Origin: DASSKK01 sp035690495
Lineage (GTDB): Bacteria; Actinomycetota; Actinomycetes; Propionibacteriales; Nocardioidaceae
Assembly (NCBI GenBank): GCA_035690495.1
Contig: DASSKK010000003.1
Span: 124,001-188,000, forward strand
Direction: 5' to 3'
Length of the DNA stretch: 64,000 nucleotides
Part shown: positions 42,790 to 51,396 of the stretch, piece after piece
Layout of the letters: every line of letters begins with the position of its first letter
Position numbering within the stretch: position 1 is the stretch's first letter
Position numbers and translations under genes: made by a program
The notes under the pieces: model-generated
Told to the model about the DNA's origin: nothing
Database searches by the model: none
Seen by the model: the letters and a program-made list of their open reading frames with translations, nothing else

Positions 42790-44693
42790 CCGGATGCCGT
42801 TCGGGTGCGCGGAACCACCGCGAGCGGCCGCGCCGCGCCGGACAGCGCCCCGACGGGCTCGCTGTCGGCATCGCGCCGTGCGAGCACGGCCGCGGCGATG
42901 CCGGACGCGTCGAGCCCCTGCTCACGGAGCAGGTCGGCCCTGGTGCCGTGGGCCAGGTACGTCGTGTCCAGTCCGAGGCAGACGACAGGAGTCTCGGCGC
43001 CAGCGTCGCTGACCCGGCGCGCCAGCCGGGATCCGACGCCAGAGTCCCGGATGCCGTCCTCCACGGTGACCACGAGCCGGTGAGCAGCTGCAAGGTCCAC
43101 CAGGGCGTCGCCGATCGGCAGCACCCAGCGCGGGTCGACCACCGTGCAGTCGACCCCCTCGGCGGCGAGCATGTCCGCCGCGCCGAGCACGTCGGGAGCC
43201 AGCGCCCCGACCGACACCAGAAGTACGTCGCCCGCATCCGTGGGGTCCGCCTCGCGGAGCACGTCCAGGCCGGCGGAACGGCGTACCGCCGGCACCGGGG
43301 CGCCAAGCTTGGCCTTCGGGAAGCGCAGCGCGGTCGGGCCGGCCACGTCGACGGCCTCGCCCAGCTCCTCTGCCAGGGTGCCGGCGTCGCGTGGGGCGGC
43401 GACGCGGATGCCCGGGACGATTCCGAGCAGCGCGAGGTCCCACATGCCGTGGTGGCTGGGCCCGTCCGGACCGGTGACCCCCGCCCGGTCCAGCACCAGC
43501 GTGACGGGCAGCCGGTGCAGACCGACGTCGAGCAGCTCCTGGTCGAATGCCCGGTTGGCGAACGTCGCGTAGAGCGCCACGACCGGGTGCAGGCCGCCCA
43601 TGGCCATCCCGGCTGCGGACGTGACGGCATGCTGCTCGGCGATGCCGACGTCGACGCACCGGCCGGGGTAGCGGTCGGCGAAACGCTGCAACCCGGTCGG
43701 CCCGAGCATGGCGGCGGTGACCGCGACCACGTCGCGGCGGGACGCGCCGATCTCCACCAGGTTGTCGGCGAACACATCGGTCCAGGTGGTGCTCGTCGGA
43801 CCAGCCGTCGCGCCGGTCTGCGGGTCGATCACGCCGACCGTGTGCATGTGGTCGCTCACGTCGTCCTCGGCCGGCCGGTAGCCGCGGCCCTTGGTGGTGC
43901 GCACGTGCACGATCACCGGACCGGTGTGCTCGCCGGCCCGGAACAGCTGCCGCTCGAGCGCGGAGATGTCGTGGCCGTCCACCGGCCCCAGGTAGTCGAA
44001 GCCGAGATCTGCGAACAGCGACCTCGACGCGTCGTCGCGAGCCTCGACCCCCGAGCCGTCGCCGTGAGCTCCCCCGAGCCGTCGCCAGAGCTCGGCGTAC
44101 GTCGGTCGGTCGGATATCCGGCGCAGGTGCCGGGGCAGGCCGCCGACGGTCGGGGAGTAGGAGCGTCCGTTGTCGTTGAGCACCACGATCACGCGCCGGC
44201 GCGAGGCGCCGATGTTGTTGAGCGCCTCCCACGCCAGCCCGCCGGTGAGGGCGCCGTCGCCGATCACTGCGACCACGGGTCGTTCCCCCTCGCCGGTGAC
44301 GGTGCGCGCCCGGCTGAGCCCGTCGGCGTACGACAGCGCCGTCGAGGCGTGGGAGTTCTCCACCAGGTCGTGCACGGACTCGGCGCGGTTGGGGTAGCCG
44401 GAGAGGCCGCCTGCGGCGCGCAGCTTCGCGAAGCCGCCTTGCCGCCCGGTCAGGATCTTGTGCACGTAGGACTGGTGGCCGGTGTCGAACACCACCGGCG
44501 TGCCCGGGGAGTCGAAGACCCGGTGCAGGGCGATCGTCAGCTCGACGACGCCGAGGTTGGGGCCCAGATGTCCGCCGGTGTGGCAGACGGCGTCGACGAG
44601 GAAGCCGCGCACCTCCTCCGCGAGGACGCGCAACTGCTCCTGGTCCAGCCCCCTCAGGTCGGCCGGGCCCTCGATTGTGCCCAACAAGCCCAT
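42786..44693 (-). CDS. dxs: 1-deoxy-D-xylulose-5-phosphate synthase (hopanoid-operon copy)
   Basis: Dxs condenses pyruvate and glyceraldehyde-3-phosphate, the first step of the MEP pathway. The TPP motif is in VVAVIGDGALTGGLAWEALN, NDNGRSYSPTVGGLPRHL is nearby, and VDVGIAEQHAVTSAAGMAM and GVTGPDGPSHHGMWDLALLG give the later domains. The 635-aa length is normal. ATG 44693 is preceded by GGAG at a good distance; GTG 44699 is an alternative. It is the first gene of the hopanoid operon and gives that operon its own precursor supply. Confidence 0.95.
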   Translation of the reverse strand: MGLLGTIEGPADLRGLDQEQLRVLAEEVRGFLVDAVCHTGGHLGPNLGVVELTIALHRVFDSPGTPVVFDTGHQSYVHKILTGRQGGFAKLRAAGGLSGYPNRAESVHDLVENSHASTALSYADGLSRARTVTGEGERPVVAVIGDGALTGGLAWEALNNIGASRRRVIVVLNDNGRSYSPTVGGLPRHLRRISDRPTYAELWRRLGGAHGDGSGVEARDDASRSLFADLGFDYLGPVDGHDISALERQLFRAGEHTGPVIVHVRTTKGRGYRPAEDDVSDHMHTVGVIDPQTGATAGPTSTTWTDVFADNLVEIGASRRDVVAVTAAMLGPTGLQRFADRYPGRCVDVGIAEQHAVTSAAGMAMGGLHPVVALYATFANRAFDQELLDVGLHRLPVTLVLDRAGVTGPDGPSHHGMWDLALLGIVPGIRVAAPRDAGTLAEELGEAVDVAGPTALRFPKAKLGAPVPAVRRSAGLDVLREADPTDAGDVLLVSVGALAPDVLGAADMLAAEGVDCTVVDPRWVLPIGDALVDLAAAHRLVVTVEDGIRDSGVGSRLARRVSDAGAETPVVCLGLDTTYLAHGTRADLLREQGLDASGIAAAVLARRDADSEPVGALSGAARPLAVVPRTRTASG

Positions 44694-44734
44694 CGTCACT
44701 CCGAGGATCGAGTCCTGCTCTTACGCGAGCTTTG

Positions 44735-44740
44735 ATTGTA
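44735..44740 (-). promoter_or_regulatory. Predicted -10 box of the hopanoid operon
   Basis: TACAAT on the minus strand lies about 41 nt before the dxs ATG in an AT-rich stretch (TTTGATTGTATCGC on the plus strand) that stands out from the GC-rich surroundings. No good -35 element was seen. The MarR gene upstream points the same way, so some read-through from it is also possible. Confidence 0.4.
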
Positions 44741-44766
44741 TCGCGTCACGAGCCTTTCCCCGACCG

Positions 44767-45237
44767 CTACCCGGATTCGGAGGGATCATGCAGGTCCCAG
44801 CCCAGCTGGTCGGCAAACTCGCGCGACAGCCGACCCAGCAGCTCCTCGGAGATCCCGAGCATCTCGACCACCTGGAGCAACTCTGCCATGTGCGCCCCAG
44901 CCAGGTCGTCGATGACCTGCCGACCCTTCTCGGTCAGCTGGACGCGCACCACCCGGCGGTCGTCGCCGGGCTGCTTGACGCGGGTGACCAGGCCGAGCTT
45001 CTGCACGCGGTTGGCCAGCTCCACGACGCTGTGGTGGCGCAGCAGCAGGATCTCGGAGAGCTCGCTGATGCTCGGCGGCCGCTCCGCGTGGTGGGCGCGC
45101 ACCGCGAGCAGGAACTGGTGCTGCTGCGAGGACAGCCCGAGCCGTCCCGCCTCGGCGGCGCTCCACTGCAGGAACCGCCGGACGGCCGTGCGGAACACCA
45201 GCAGGACTGTGTAGTCGTCCTCACTGATTTTCGCCAT
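44767..45237 (-). CDS. MarR-family transcriptional regulator
   Basis: The 156-aa winged-helix protein shows RFLQWSAAEAGRLGLSSQQH, then the recognition region PSISELSEILLLRHHSVVEL and the wing VTRVKQPGDDRRVVRVQLTE. It is a dimeric repressor responding to an unknown ligand. It is divergent from the VC0807-type membrane gene and lies 73 bp upstream of dxs on the same strand, so either could be its target. ATG 45237 is chosen; GTG or ATG codons further up to 45255 have no better signals. Confidence 0.9.
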   Translation of the reverse strand: MAKISEDDYTVLLVFRTAVRRFLQWSAAEAGRLGLSSQQHQFLLAVRAHHAERPPSISELSEILLLRHHSVVELANRVQKLGLVTRVKQPGDDRRVVRVQLTEKGRQVIDDLAGAHMAELLQVVEMLGISEELLGRLSREFADQLGWDLHDPSESG

Positions 45238-45306
45238 TCGGGTTCGCATCCTCATCGTCAGTCGCTACGCTGGCATCCACACTGTCTGTAGTACCCGGAG
45301 TCCCGG

Positions 45307-45999
45307 TTGTCCAGTCCCGCAGCACAATCACCCACCTCTTCCGACATTTCCGAAACGCATCCGCTGAGCGCCATCGTGCTCCCCAAGCCGCTCGCGCTCG
45401 GCAAGTCGATCCTGCTGCACCTCGGGGAGTCGGTGATCGTTCCGCTGGGCCTGTTCTACGGGCTGGTGACGATATTCGGGCTCGGCGCCGCGATGCTCGC
45501 CGCCCTGGTCTGGGCCTCAGCCGCGATCGTCGCCAGGGTGGTCCGTGGACAGCGTCCGCCGCTGCTCCTGCTGGCCGCCACTGCGATGTCGCTGCTGCAG
45601 GTCGGCATCACGTATGCGGCGAACTCCGCGACGGCGTACTTCCTGCAACCCACGGTGGCCACGTTCATCATGGCCGCGGCGATGCTCGCCACGCTCTCCT
45701 GGGAGCGTCCGCTGATCCAGCGGCTGGCCCACGACTTCTGCCCGCTGCCTGACCACGTGACCGGCTCCTCCCACGTGCGGCTGCTGTTCCGCCGGCTCTC
45801 GGTGCTGTGGGGGGCGGTGCTGCTGGCCAACGCGGGCACCACGCTGGGGCTGCTGCTGACGATGAGCACCACCTGGTCGGTGCCGGTGGCCGCCGCCGCG
45901 TCCATCCCGGCGTTCGGGCTCGGCCTGTTGCTGTCTGCACTGTGGTTCCGCCGCTCCCTGGCCGCCGGCAGCTTCGAGCTGCACTGGGCCACCAGCTGA
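45307..45999 (+). CDS. VC0807-type integral membrane protein
   Basis: The 230-aa protein has five to six hydrophobic segments (for example SVIVPLGLFYGLVTIFGLGA and PTVATFIMAAAMLATLSW) with the short pattern LQPTVATF and SWERPLIQRLAHDFCPLP between them, as in VC0807-family proteins of unknown role. The start is a TTG with a GGAG site 6 nt before it, since no ATG or GTG occurs near the N-terminus. It diverges from marR across a 69-bp region and may be regulated by it. Confidence 0.8.
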   Translation: MSSPAAQSPTSSDISETHPLSAIVLPKPLALGKSILLHLGESVIVPLGLFYGLVTIFGLGAAMLAALVWASAAIVARVVRGQRPPLLLLAATAMSLLQVGITYAANSATAYFLQPTVATFIMAAAMLATLSWERPLIQRLAHDFCPLPDHVTGSSHVRLLFRRLSVLWGAVLLANAGTTLGLLLTMSTTWSVPVAAAASIPAFGLGLLLSALWFRRSLAAGSFELHWATS

Positions 46000-46059
46000 T
46001 CTGACCTGAGCTCCCCGCCCGCGGCCCTTTCCCCCGGCGGCCGTTCTCCCGCCCCGGCG

Positions 46060-46145
46060 GTTTACCAGGGCACCATGGCTTCCTGCCGCTCCCCATGGCA
46101 AGTTCTCCGTGGGCAGGGGCAGATCTCCTGGGTGCCCTGGTAAAC
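46060..46145. other. Long imperfect hairpin upstream of the molybdate operon
   Basis: Perfect 15-bp arms GTTTACCAGGGCACC (46060-46074) and GGTGCCCTGGTAAAC (46131-46145) enclose a second stem, CTGCCGCTCCCCA with TGGGCAGGGGCAG, that pairs at 11 of 13 positions. The central loop is TGGCAAGTTCTCCG. No U-tract follows, so a simple terminator is unlikely. It may be a structured RNA or a palindromic mobile element. Confidence 0.75.
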
Positions 46146-46230
46146 GGCCAGAGGGTCCGCGCAACAGCGTGTGGTGCGAAATTGCGGCCGAGAATGTTCA
46201 GATTGACCGCAGATGCGGCATCATGTAGGC

Positions 46231-46638
46231 GTGAACACGTACCGAGTTGCGGAAGCAGCCGATCTGCTCGGCGTGAGCAACGACACCCTGCGCCGGTGGA
46301 TCGATGCGGGCCGACTGGCTGCGGCCCCGGGCGCCGACGGGCGCACCACGATCACCGGCGCCGACCTCGCCGGATTCGCCCGCGCACTGGCCGACACGCC
46401 CGAGGACCCCGCACGCGACCCGACCCGCGCCGCCTCGGTCAGCGCCCGCAACCGGATGCGCGGCATCATCACCGCGGTCGTCAAGGACACCGTGATGGCC
46501 CAGGTGGAGATGGTGTGCGGGCCCCACCGGATCGTGTCGCTGATGAGCGCCGAGGCCGCTACCGAGCTCGGCCTGGAGCCCGGCGTGGTCGCGATCGCGT
46601 CGGTGAAGTCGACCAACGTCGTCGTGGAGCTCGCATGA
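46231..46638 (+). CDS. HTH-TOBE molybdate-binding protein
   Basis: The 135-aa protein joins an excisionase/MerR-like HTH (RVAEAADLLGVSNDTLRRWI, DAGRLAAAPGADGRTTITGA) to a single Mop/TOBE domain (SARNRMRGIITAVVKDTVMA, SAEAATELGLEPGVVAIASV, KSTNVVVEL) that binds molybdate or tungstate. It likely senses oxyanion and controls the mod operon it heads. The GTG at 46231 has CATCAT 6 nt upstream. Its stop overlaps the modA ATG. Confidence 0.9.
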   Translation: MNTYRVAEAADLLGVSNDTLRRWIDAGRLAAAPGADGRTTITGADLAGFARALADTPEDPARDPTRAASVSARNRMRGIITAVVKDTVMAQVEMVCGPHRIVSLMSAEAATELGLEPGVVAIASVKSTNVVVELA

Positions 46639-47414
46639 GGCCGGTCCGGCCGATCGCGGCGGCCGTGGCTGCCGCACTGCTCGCGCTTCTCGCAGGCTGC
46701 GCGACGAACGGTTCGGCGACGACAGGGTCCCGCCACCACGCGGGCACGCTGACCGTGCTGGCCGCCGCCTCGCTGACCGAGTCGTTCACCGACCTTGCGC
46801 ACGCCTTCGAGAAGCAGCACCCGGGCGTGCACGTGCGGCTCTCGTTCGACTCCAGCGCCACGCTGGCCGAGCAGATCACCCAGGGCGCACCGGCCGACGT
46901 ACTCGCCACCGCCGACACCCGCACCATGCACACCGTGGTCGCTGCCCACGACACCGCCGCCGCGCCGCGGCTGTTCGCCACCAACACGCTGGTGCTGGTG
47001 GTCCCGAAGCGGAACCCGGGCGACATCGAGACGTTCGCCGACATCGAGAAGCCCGGCGTCAGCTACGTGATGTGCGTGCCGAGCGCCCCCTGCGGGGCTC
47101 TGACCCGGCAGGAGCTCGCCGCCGACCACGTCACCGCGAAGCCGGCCAGCCAGGAGGTCGACGTCAAGGCGGTGCTCACCAAGGTGTCCTTGGGCCAGGC
47201 CGACGCCGGGTTCGTGTACGCCACCGACGCCGACTCGGCCCAGGACAAGGTCGAGGTGCTGCCGATCCCGAACTCGGCCAAGTTCGTCAACCAGTACCCG
47301 ATCGTCGCGATCAAGGGCTCGGACCGCCCCGACCTGGCCCGCGCCTGGGTGGACCTGGTGCTGTCCGATCGCGGCCAGAAGGTGCTCGCCGACTACGGGT
47401 TCGGTTCTCCATGA
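46635..47414 (+). CDS. modA: Molybdate ABC transporter substrate-binding lipoprotein
   Basis: The 259-aa protein has a lipoprotein signal ending LLALLAGC with the lipidated Cys at residue 22. The mature part (LTVLAAASLTESFTDLAHAF, FDSSATLAEQITQGAPADVL, KVSLGQADAGFVYATDA) is the ModA pattern that grips the oxyanion by Ser and backbone amides. It delivers molybdate to ModB outside the membrane. The ATG overlaps the upstream stop, and the stop overlaps modB. Confidence 0.95.
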   Translation: MRPVRPIAAAVAAALLALLAGCATNGSATTGSRHHAGTLTVLAAASLTESFTDLAHAFEKQHPGVHVRLSFDSSATLAEQITQGAPADVLATADTRTMHTVVAAHDTAAAPRLFATNTLVLVVPKRNPGDIETFADIEKPGVSYVMCVPSAPCGALTRQELAADHVTAKPASQEVDVKAVLTKVSLGQADAGFVYATDADSAQDKVEVLPIPNSAKFVNQYPIVAIKGSDRPDLARAWVDLVLSDRGQKVLADYGFGSP

Positions 47415-48217
47415 GCCGTTCCGCGGCGCTGGGCCGGGTGCCCGTCCGGCTGATCGCCCCCGCTGCCCTGGCGGTGGCCTTCTTGCTGCTGCCCCTGGTC
47501 TCGCTGCTCGTGCACACCCCCTGGACGCGGCTCGTCAGCGAGCTCGGAACGGGCGCGGTGCGCGACGCGCTGCTGCTGTCCTTGGAGACGTCCGCCCTGG
47601 CCATGGTGGTGGCCGCCGTCCTGGGTACGCCGCTGGCCTGGCTGCTGGCCCGTGTGTCGTTCCCCGGGCACTCGTTGCTGAGGCTGCTGGTCACCGTGCC
47701 CCTCGTGCTGCCGCCGGTAGTGGCCGGCGTCGCCCTGCTGACCGCACTCGGCCGCCAAGGCCTGCTCGGCCAGCCGCTGTTCAACGGGTTCGGTATCACC
47801 GTCGGATTCACCACCGTCGCGGTGGTGATCGCGCACGCGTTCGTGGCGCTGCCCTTCTACGTGATCAGCGTCGAGGGAGCGCTGCGCGCCGCCGACCCGG
47901 AGTACGACGTGGTCGCCGCCACGCTGGGTGCGGACCGGTGGACTGTCTTCCACCGGGTCACGCTGCCGCTCGCCCTTCCCGGCGTCTTCGCCGGACTCGT
48001 TCTCGGCTGGGCCCGGTCCCTGGGCGAGTTCGGCGCGACGATCACGTTCGCCGGCAACTTCCGCGGCACGACCCAGACTCTGCCGCTGCTGGTCTACCAG
48101 CGGCTGCAGGCCGACCAGGACGCCGCGATCGCGGTGAGCGTCATCCTGCTGGCCACGTCGTTGCTGGTGCTCGCCCTGCTGCGCGAACGCTGGTTCACCA
48201 CGGCGGTGCAGCAATGA
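47411..48217 (+). CDS. modB: Molybdate ABC transporter permease
   Basis: The 268-aa permease has about six hydrophobic segments and the EAA-loop-type motif EYDVVAATLGADRWTVFHRV, which contacts the ATPase. LPLALPGVFAGLVLGWARSL and GEFGATITFAGNFRGTTQTL are the typical ModB end. It is coupled by ATGA overlaps to modA and modC. Confidence 0.95.
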   Translation: MSRSAALGRVPVRLIAPAALAVAFLLLPLVSLLVHTPWTRLVSELGTGAVRDALLLSLETSALAMVVAAVLGTPLAWLLARVSFPGHSLLRLLVTVPLVLPPVVAGVALLTALGRQGLLGQPLFNGFGITVGFTTVAVVIAHAFVALPFYVISVEGALRAADPEYDVVAATLGADRWTVFHRVTLPLALPGVFAGLVLGWARSLGEFGATITFAGNFRGTTQTLPLLVYQRLQADQDAAIAVSVILLATSLLVLALLRERWFTTAVQQ

Positions 48218-49269
48218 GCAGCCTCGACGCACATGTGGTGGTCCGCCGCCCGGGCCACACGCTCGACGTACAGCTGCAGGCGGAGCCGGGCGACGTGGTC
48301 GCCGTGATCGGGCCCAACGGCGCCGGCAAGACGACGGTGCTGCGCGCGCTGGCCGGGATCGTGCCGCTCGACGAGGGCGCGGTGCGCTGGCAGGACGAGG
48401 TCTGGGAGCGGGCCGGACGGGTCCGGGTGCCGACCCAGGAGCGCCGGGTCGGCGCGGTGTTCCAGGACATGCTGCTGTTCCCGCACCTGAGCGCGCTGGC
48501 CAACGCCGCGTTCGGGCCGCGCAGCCGCGGCATCCGCCGGGCGGAGGCGAGCCGCACAGCGCAGGAGTGGCTGGACCGGCTCGGCGTCGGCGATCTGGCG
48601 CAGCGTCGGCCCGGCGCCCTGTCGGGCGGCCAGCAGCAGCGGGTGGCGATTGCCCGGGCGCTGGCCGCGGAGCCGCGGCTGCTGCTGCTCGACGAGCCGC
48701 TGTCGGCGCTCGACGTCGGGGTGGCGATGGCGCTGCGGGTCGAGCTCGCCGGGCATCTGGCGGCCTTCGACGGGATCAGCGTGCTGGTCACCCACGACGC
48801 GTTGGACGCGATGACGATCGCCAACCGGGTGCTCGTCCTCGACGAGGGACGCGTGGTCCAGGACGGCACCCCGGTCGAGGTTGCCCGGCGGCCGCATACA
48901 GAGCACGTGGCCCGGCTGGTCGGGCTGAACGTGCTGCGCGGGACGAGCAGCGGCACCGACGTACGTATGCGCGACGGGACCACCCTGGTGTCCACCACGC
49001 CTGCACGCGGCGACGTCAACGCCTGCTTCCCGCCCGCGGCAGTCACGCTCACCGTCACCGAGCCGACCGGCTCGGCTCGCAACCGCTGGCCGGGCACGGT
49101 GACCTCGCTGGCACCGCACGGCTCGGCGGTGCGGGTGCACCTCGACGTCGCGTCCGGGCTGATCGCCGACGTCACTCCCGCCTCTGCGGCACAGCTCGGC
49201 CTCGCCCCGGGACGCACGGTGTGGGCGACGGTGAAGGCCACCGAGATCCGTGTCTACAACCGATCGTGA
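48214..49269 (+). CDS. modC: Molybdate ABC transporter ATP-binding protein
   Basis: The 351-aa ATPase has Walker A GPNGAGKTT at residues 33-41, signature LSGGQQQRVAIARALA, Walker B LLLLDEPLSALDVGVA and a C-terminal TOBE-type regulatory domain (NRWPGTVTSLAPHGSAVRVH to TVWATVKATEIRVYN). The TOBE part can bind molybdate and inhibit transport. It completes the mod operon, 46231-49269. Confidence 0.94.
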   Translation: MSSLDAHVVVRRPGHTLDVQLQAEPGDVVAVIGPNGAGKTTVLRALAGIVPLDEGAVRWQDEVWERAGRVRVPTQERRVGAVFQDMLLFPHLSALANAAFGPRSRGIRRAEASRTAQEWLDRLGVGDLAQRRPGALSGGQQQRVAIARALAAEPRLLLLDEPLSALDVGVAMALRVELAGHLAAFDGISVLVTHDALDAMTIANRVLVLDEGRVVQDGTPVEVARRPHTEHVARLVGLNVLRGTSSGTDVRMRDGTTLVSTTPARGDVNACFPPAAVTLTVTEPTGSARNRWPGTVTSLAPHGSAVRVHLDVASGLIADVTPASAAQLGLAPGRTVWATVKATEIRVYNRS

Positions 49270-49278
49270 CGAATTCGT

Positions 49279-49284
49279 TATCCT
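49279..49284 (+). promoter_or_regulatory. -10 box for leaderless glpX
   Basis: TATCCT lies 6 nt before the ATG at 49291, within the 21-bp gap after modC. Its -35 element must lie within modC's end. No Shine-Dalgarno precedes glpX. Confidence 0.45.
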
Positions 49285-49290
49285 TGCGCC

Positions 49291-50322
49291 ATGAGCGAGA
49301 CCAACCTGTCGCCCGGGCTGTCCGCCGCCCACCAGGCCCCGGACCGCAACCTCGCGCTCGAGCTGGTGCGCGTCACCGAGGCCGCGGCGATGGCCGCCGG
49401 ACGCTGGGTGGGGCGAGGCGACAAGAACGGTGCCGACGGGGTCGCGGTGAACGCGATGCGCGCGCTGATCTCCACGGTGGGCATGCGCGGCGTCGTCGTG
49501 ATCGGCGAGGGCGAGAAGGACAACGCCCCGATGCTGTTCAACGGCGAGGAGGTCGGCGACGGCACCGGCCCCGAGTGCGACGTCGCCGTAGACCCGATCG
49601 ACGGCACGACGCTGACCGCCAAGGGGATGACCAACGCGATCTCGGTGATGGCAGTGGCGCCGCGCGGGTCGATGTACGACCCGTCCGCGGTGTTCTACAT
49701 GGAGAAGCTCGTCACCGGGCCGGAGGCGGCCGACGTCGTCGACATCCGCTACCCGATCGCGGAGAACATCAACCAGGTCGCCAAGGCCAAGGGCAGCAAA
49801 CCCGGCGACGTGACGGTCGTCGTCCTGGACCGACCGCGCCACGAGCAGATCGCCGAGGAGATCCGTGCCACCGGCGCCCGGATCAAGTTCATCACCGACG
49901 GCGACGTGGCCGGCGCGATCATGGCGGCCCGTCCGGACACCGGCATCGACCTGCTTCTCGGGGTCGGCGGCACCCCCGAGGGGATCATCGCCGCATGCGC
50001 GATGAAGTGCCTGGACGGCGTGATCCAGGGCCGGCTTTGGCCGCACAACGACGAGGAACGGCAGCAGGCCCTCGACGCAGGTCACAACCTGGACCCCGAC
50101 CACGTGCTGCGCACCGACGACCTGGTCACCGGCGACGACGTGTTCTTCGTGGCCACGGGGATCACCGACGGCGAGCTGATGAAGGGGGTGCGCTACCGGG
50201 CCGGCGGGTGCAGCACCCACTCCCTGGTGATGCGCTCGCGCAGCGGGACGATCCGGTCGATCACCTCCGACCACAAGCTGCAGAAGCTGCAGTCCTACGC
50301 CGCGATCGACTTCGAGCACTGA
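49291..50322 (+). CDS. glpX: Class II fructose-1,6-bisphosphatase
   Basis: GlpX removes phosphate from fructose-1,6-bisphosphate in gluconeogenesis. The 343-aa protein has VVVIGEGEKDNAPMLFNGEE and CDVAVDPIDGTTLTAKGMTN, which carry the metal-binding acidic residues, then VGGTPEGIIAACAMKCLDG and FVATGITDGELMKGVRYRAG. All are typical of the class II enzyme, usually the only FBPase of actinobacteria. It is followed 19 bp later by a sugar kinase gene. Confidence 0.96.
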   Translation: MSETNLSPGLSAAHQAPDRNLALELVRVTEAAAMAAGRWVGRGDKNGADGVAVNAMRALISTVGMRGVVVIGEGEKDNAPMLFNGEEVGDGTGPECDVAVDPIDGTTLTAKGMTNAISVMAVAPRGSMYDPSAVFYMEKLVTGPEAADVVDIRYPIAENINQVAKAKGSKPGDVTVVVLDRPRHEQIAEEIRATGARIKFITDGDVAGAIMAARPDTGIDLLLGVGGTPEGIIAACAMKCLDGVIQGRLWPHNDEERQQALDAGHNLDPDHVLRTDDLVTGDDVFFVATGITDGELMKGVRYRAGGCSTHSLVMRSRSGTIRSITSDHKLQKLQSYAAIDFEH

Positions 50323-50341
50323 GCGCGCTCCGGGACGTCCG

Positions 50342-51253
50342 GTGAACCCCGCGGCGGGCGTATGCCGTTTCCTGGTCGTCGGCGAGTCGCTGGTCGACGT
50401 GGTCACCCGGCCGGACGGGTCGGTGTCACGGGCGGTCGGCGGCTCCCCCCTCAACGTCGCGGTCGGCCTGGCCCGGCTCGGCGTACCCACCAGGCTGGTG
50501 ACCCGCATCGGCGACGACCCGGACGGTGCGATGGTCGATGCGCACCTGCAGGCCAGTGGTGTCGAGGTCGCCGGCGGAAGGTCGCCGCGCACCAGCACGG
50601 CGGTCGCGCGGCTGGACGCGGACGGCAGTGCGAACTACGACTTCGAGCTGACCTGGGACCTGCCGGGCCAGCCGGCTCCCCGCGACGTGCTGGGCCTCCA
50701 CGTCGGCTCGTTGGGAACCGTTCTCGATCCCGGCCGCAAGGCGGTGCTGGACCTGCTCGCGGAGCGGCCCGACTGTCTGGTGGGCTACGACCCGAACGCA
50801 CGGCCCGCGTTCGTCGACGACCCCGACAGCGCGTGGCGCGTGGCGCTGGAGGTGGCGTCGTACACCCGGCTGGTCAAGCTCAGCGACGAGGACGCCCGGC
50901 TGCTCGCCCCCGGGCTGGCCGACCGGGAGGTCGCGGAGGCGCTGCTCGAGGCGGGCAGCGATCTGGTCGTGCTCACCCGCGGCGCCGAGGGGGCCGAGGC
51001 CTTCACGGCCGGGCAGCAGGTGCAGGTGCCCGGCGTGCCGGTAGAGGTCGCCGACACCGTCGGGGCGGGGGACTCGTTCACCGCGGCGCTGCTTGCCGTC
51101 CTGGTCGGGTGGGGCGTGGCGCATCCCGCCGGGCTCGACGCGGACCGGCTGGTGCGGCTGACGCACGCCGCTGCGACCGTCGCCGCGGTGACCTGCGGTC
51201 GCCCCGGCGCCGATCCGCCGTGGCGCTCCGAGCTTCCCGAGCAGTGGCCCTAG
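50342..51253 (+). CDS. PfkB-family carbohydrate kinase
   Basis: The 303-aa ribokinase-like protein shows FLVVGESLVDVVTRPDGSVS, GGSPLNVAVGLARLGVPTRL and the C-terminal signature DTVGAGDSFTAALLA, with the catalytic Asp. SDEDARLLAPGL and VVLTRGAEGAEAF are the usual nucleotide-site segments. Fructokinase-like activity is likely, but the sugar is not readable. GTG 50342 follows glpX by 19 bp, so they share an operon. Confidence 0.9.
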   Translation: MNPAAGVCRFLVVGESLVDVVTRPDGSVSRAVGGSPLNVAVGLARLGVPTRLVTRIGDDPDGAMVDAHLQASGVEVAGGRSPRTSTAVARLDADGSANYDFELTWDLPGQPAPRDVLGLHVGSLGTVLDPGRKAVLDLLAERPDCLVGYDPNARPAFVDDPDSAWRVALEVASYTRLVKLSDEDARLLAPGLADREVAEALLEAGSDLVVLTRGAEGAEAFTAGQQVQVPGVPVEVADTVGAGDSFTAALLAVLVGWGVAHPAGLDADRLVRLTHAAATVAAVTCGRPGADPPWRSELPEQWP

Positions 51254-51324
51254 TCCAGGCCTGGTACAGCCCGGCGCGCCGACCTCGGGGTTGGTGGGAG
51301 CAGTCGTGGGTACTGGACCAAGAC

Positions 51325-51341
51325 CGGTGCTCGAGGCACCG
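51325..51341. other. Short hairpin in the leader of the PSD-like gene
   Basis: CGGTGC-TCGAG-GCACCG forms a 6-bp stem with a 5-nt loop, between the kinase stop and the PSD-like GTG. No T-tract follows, so a factor-independent terminator is doubtful. Confidence 0.4.
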
Positions 51342-51396
51342 ACGTCGTTCGAGGGCTCTTCCCCTCTCTCGTCGCCCCTGCCGCAGAGGAGTACAC

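Noticed and set aside
46060..46145. Molybdenum cofactor (Moco) riboswitch call for the hairpin
   Set aside because: Location fits, but the stem and loop do not show the Moco consensus known to me, so only a hairpin is reported.
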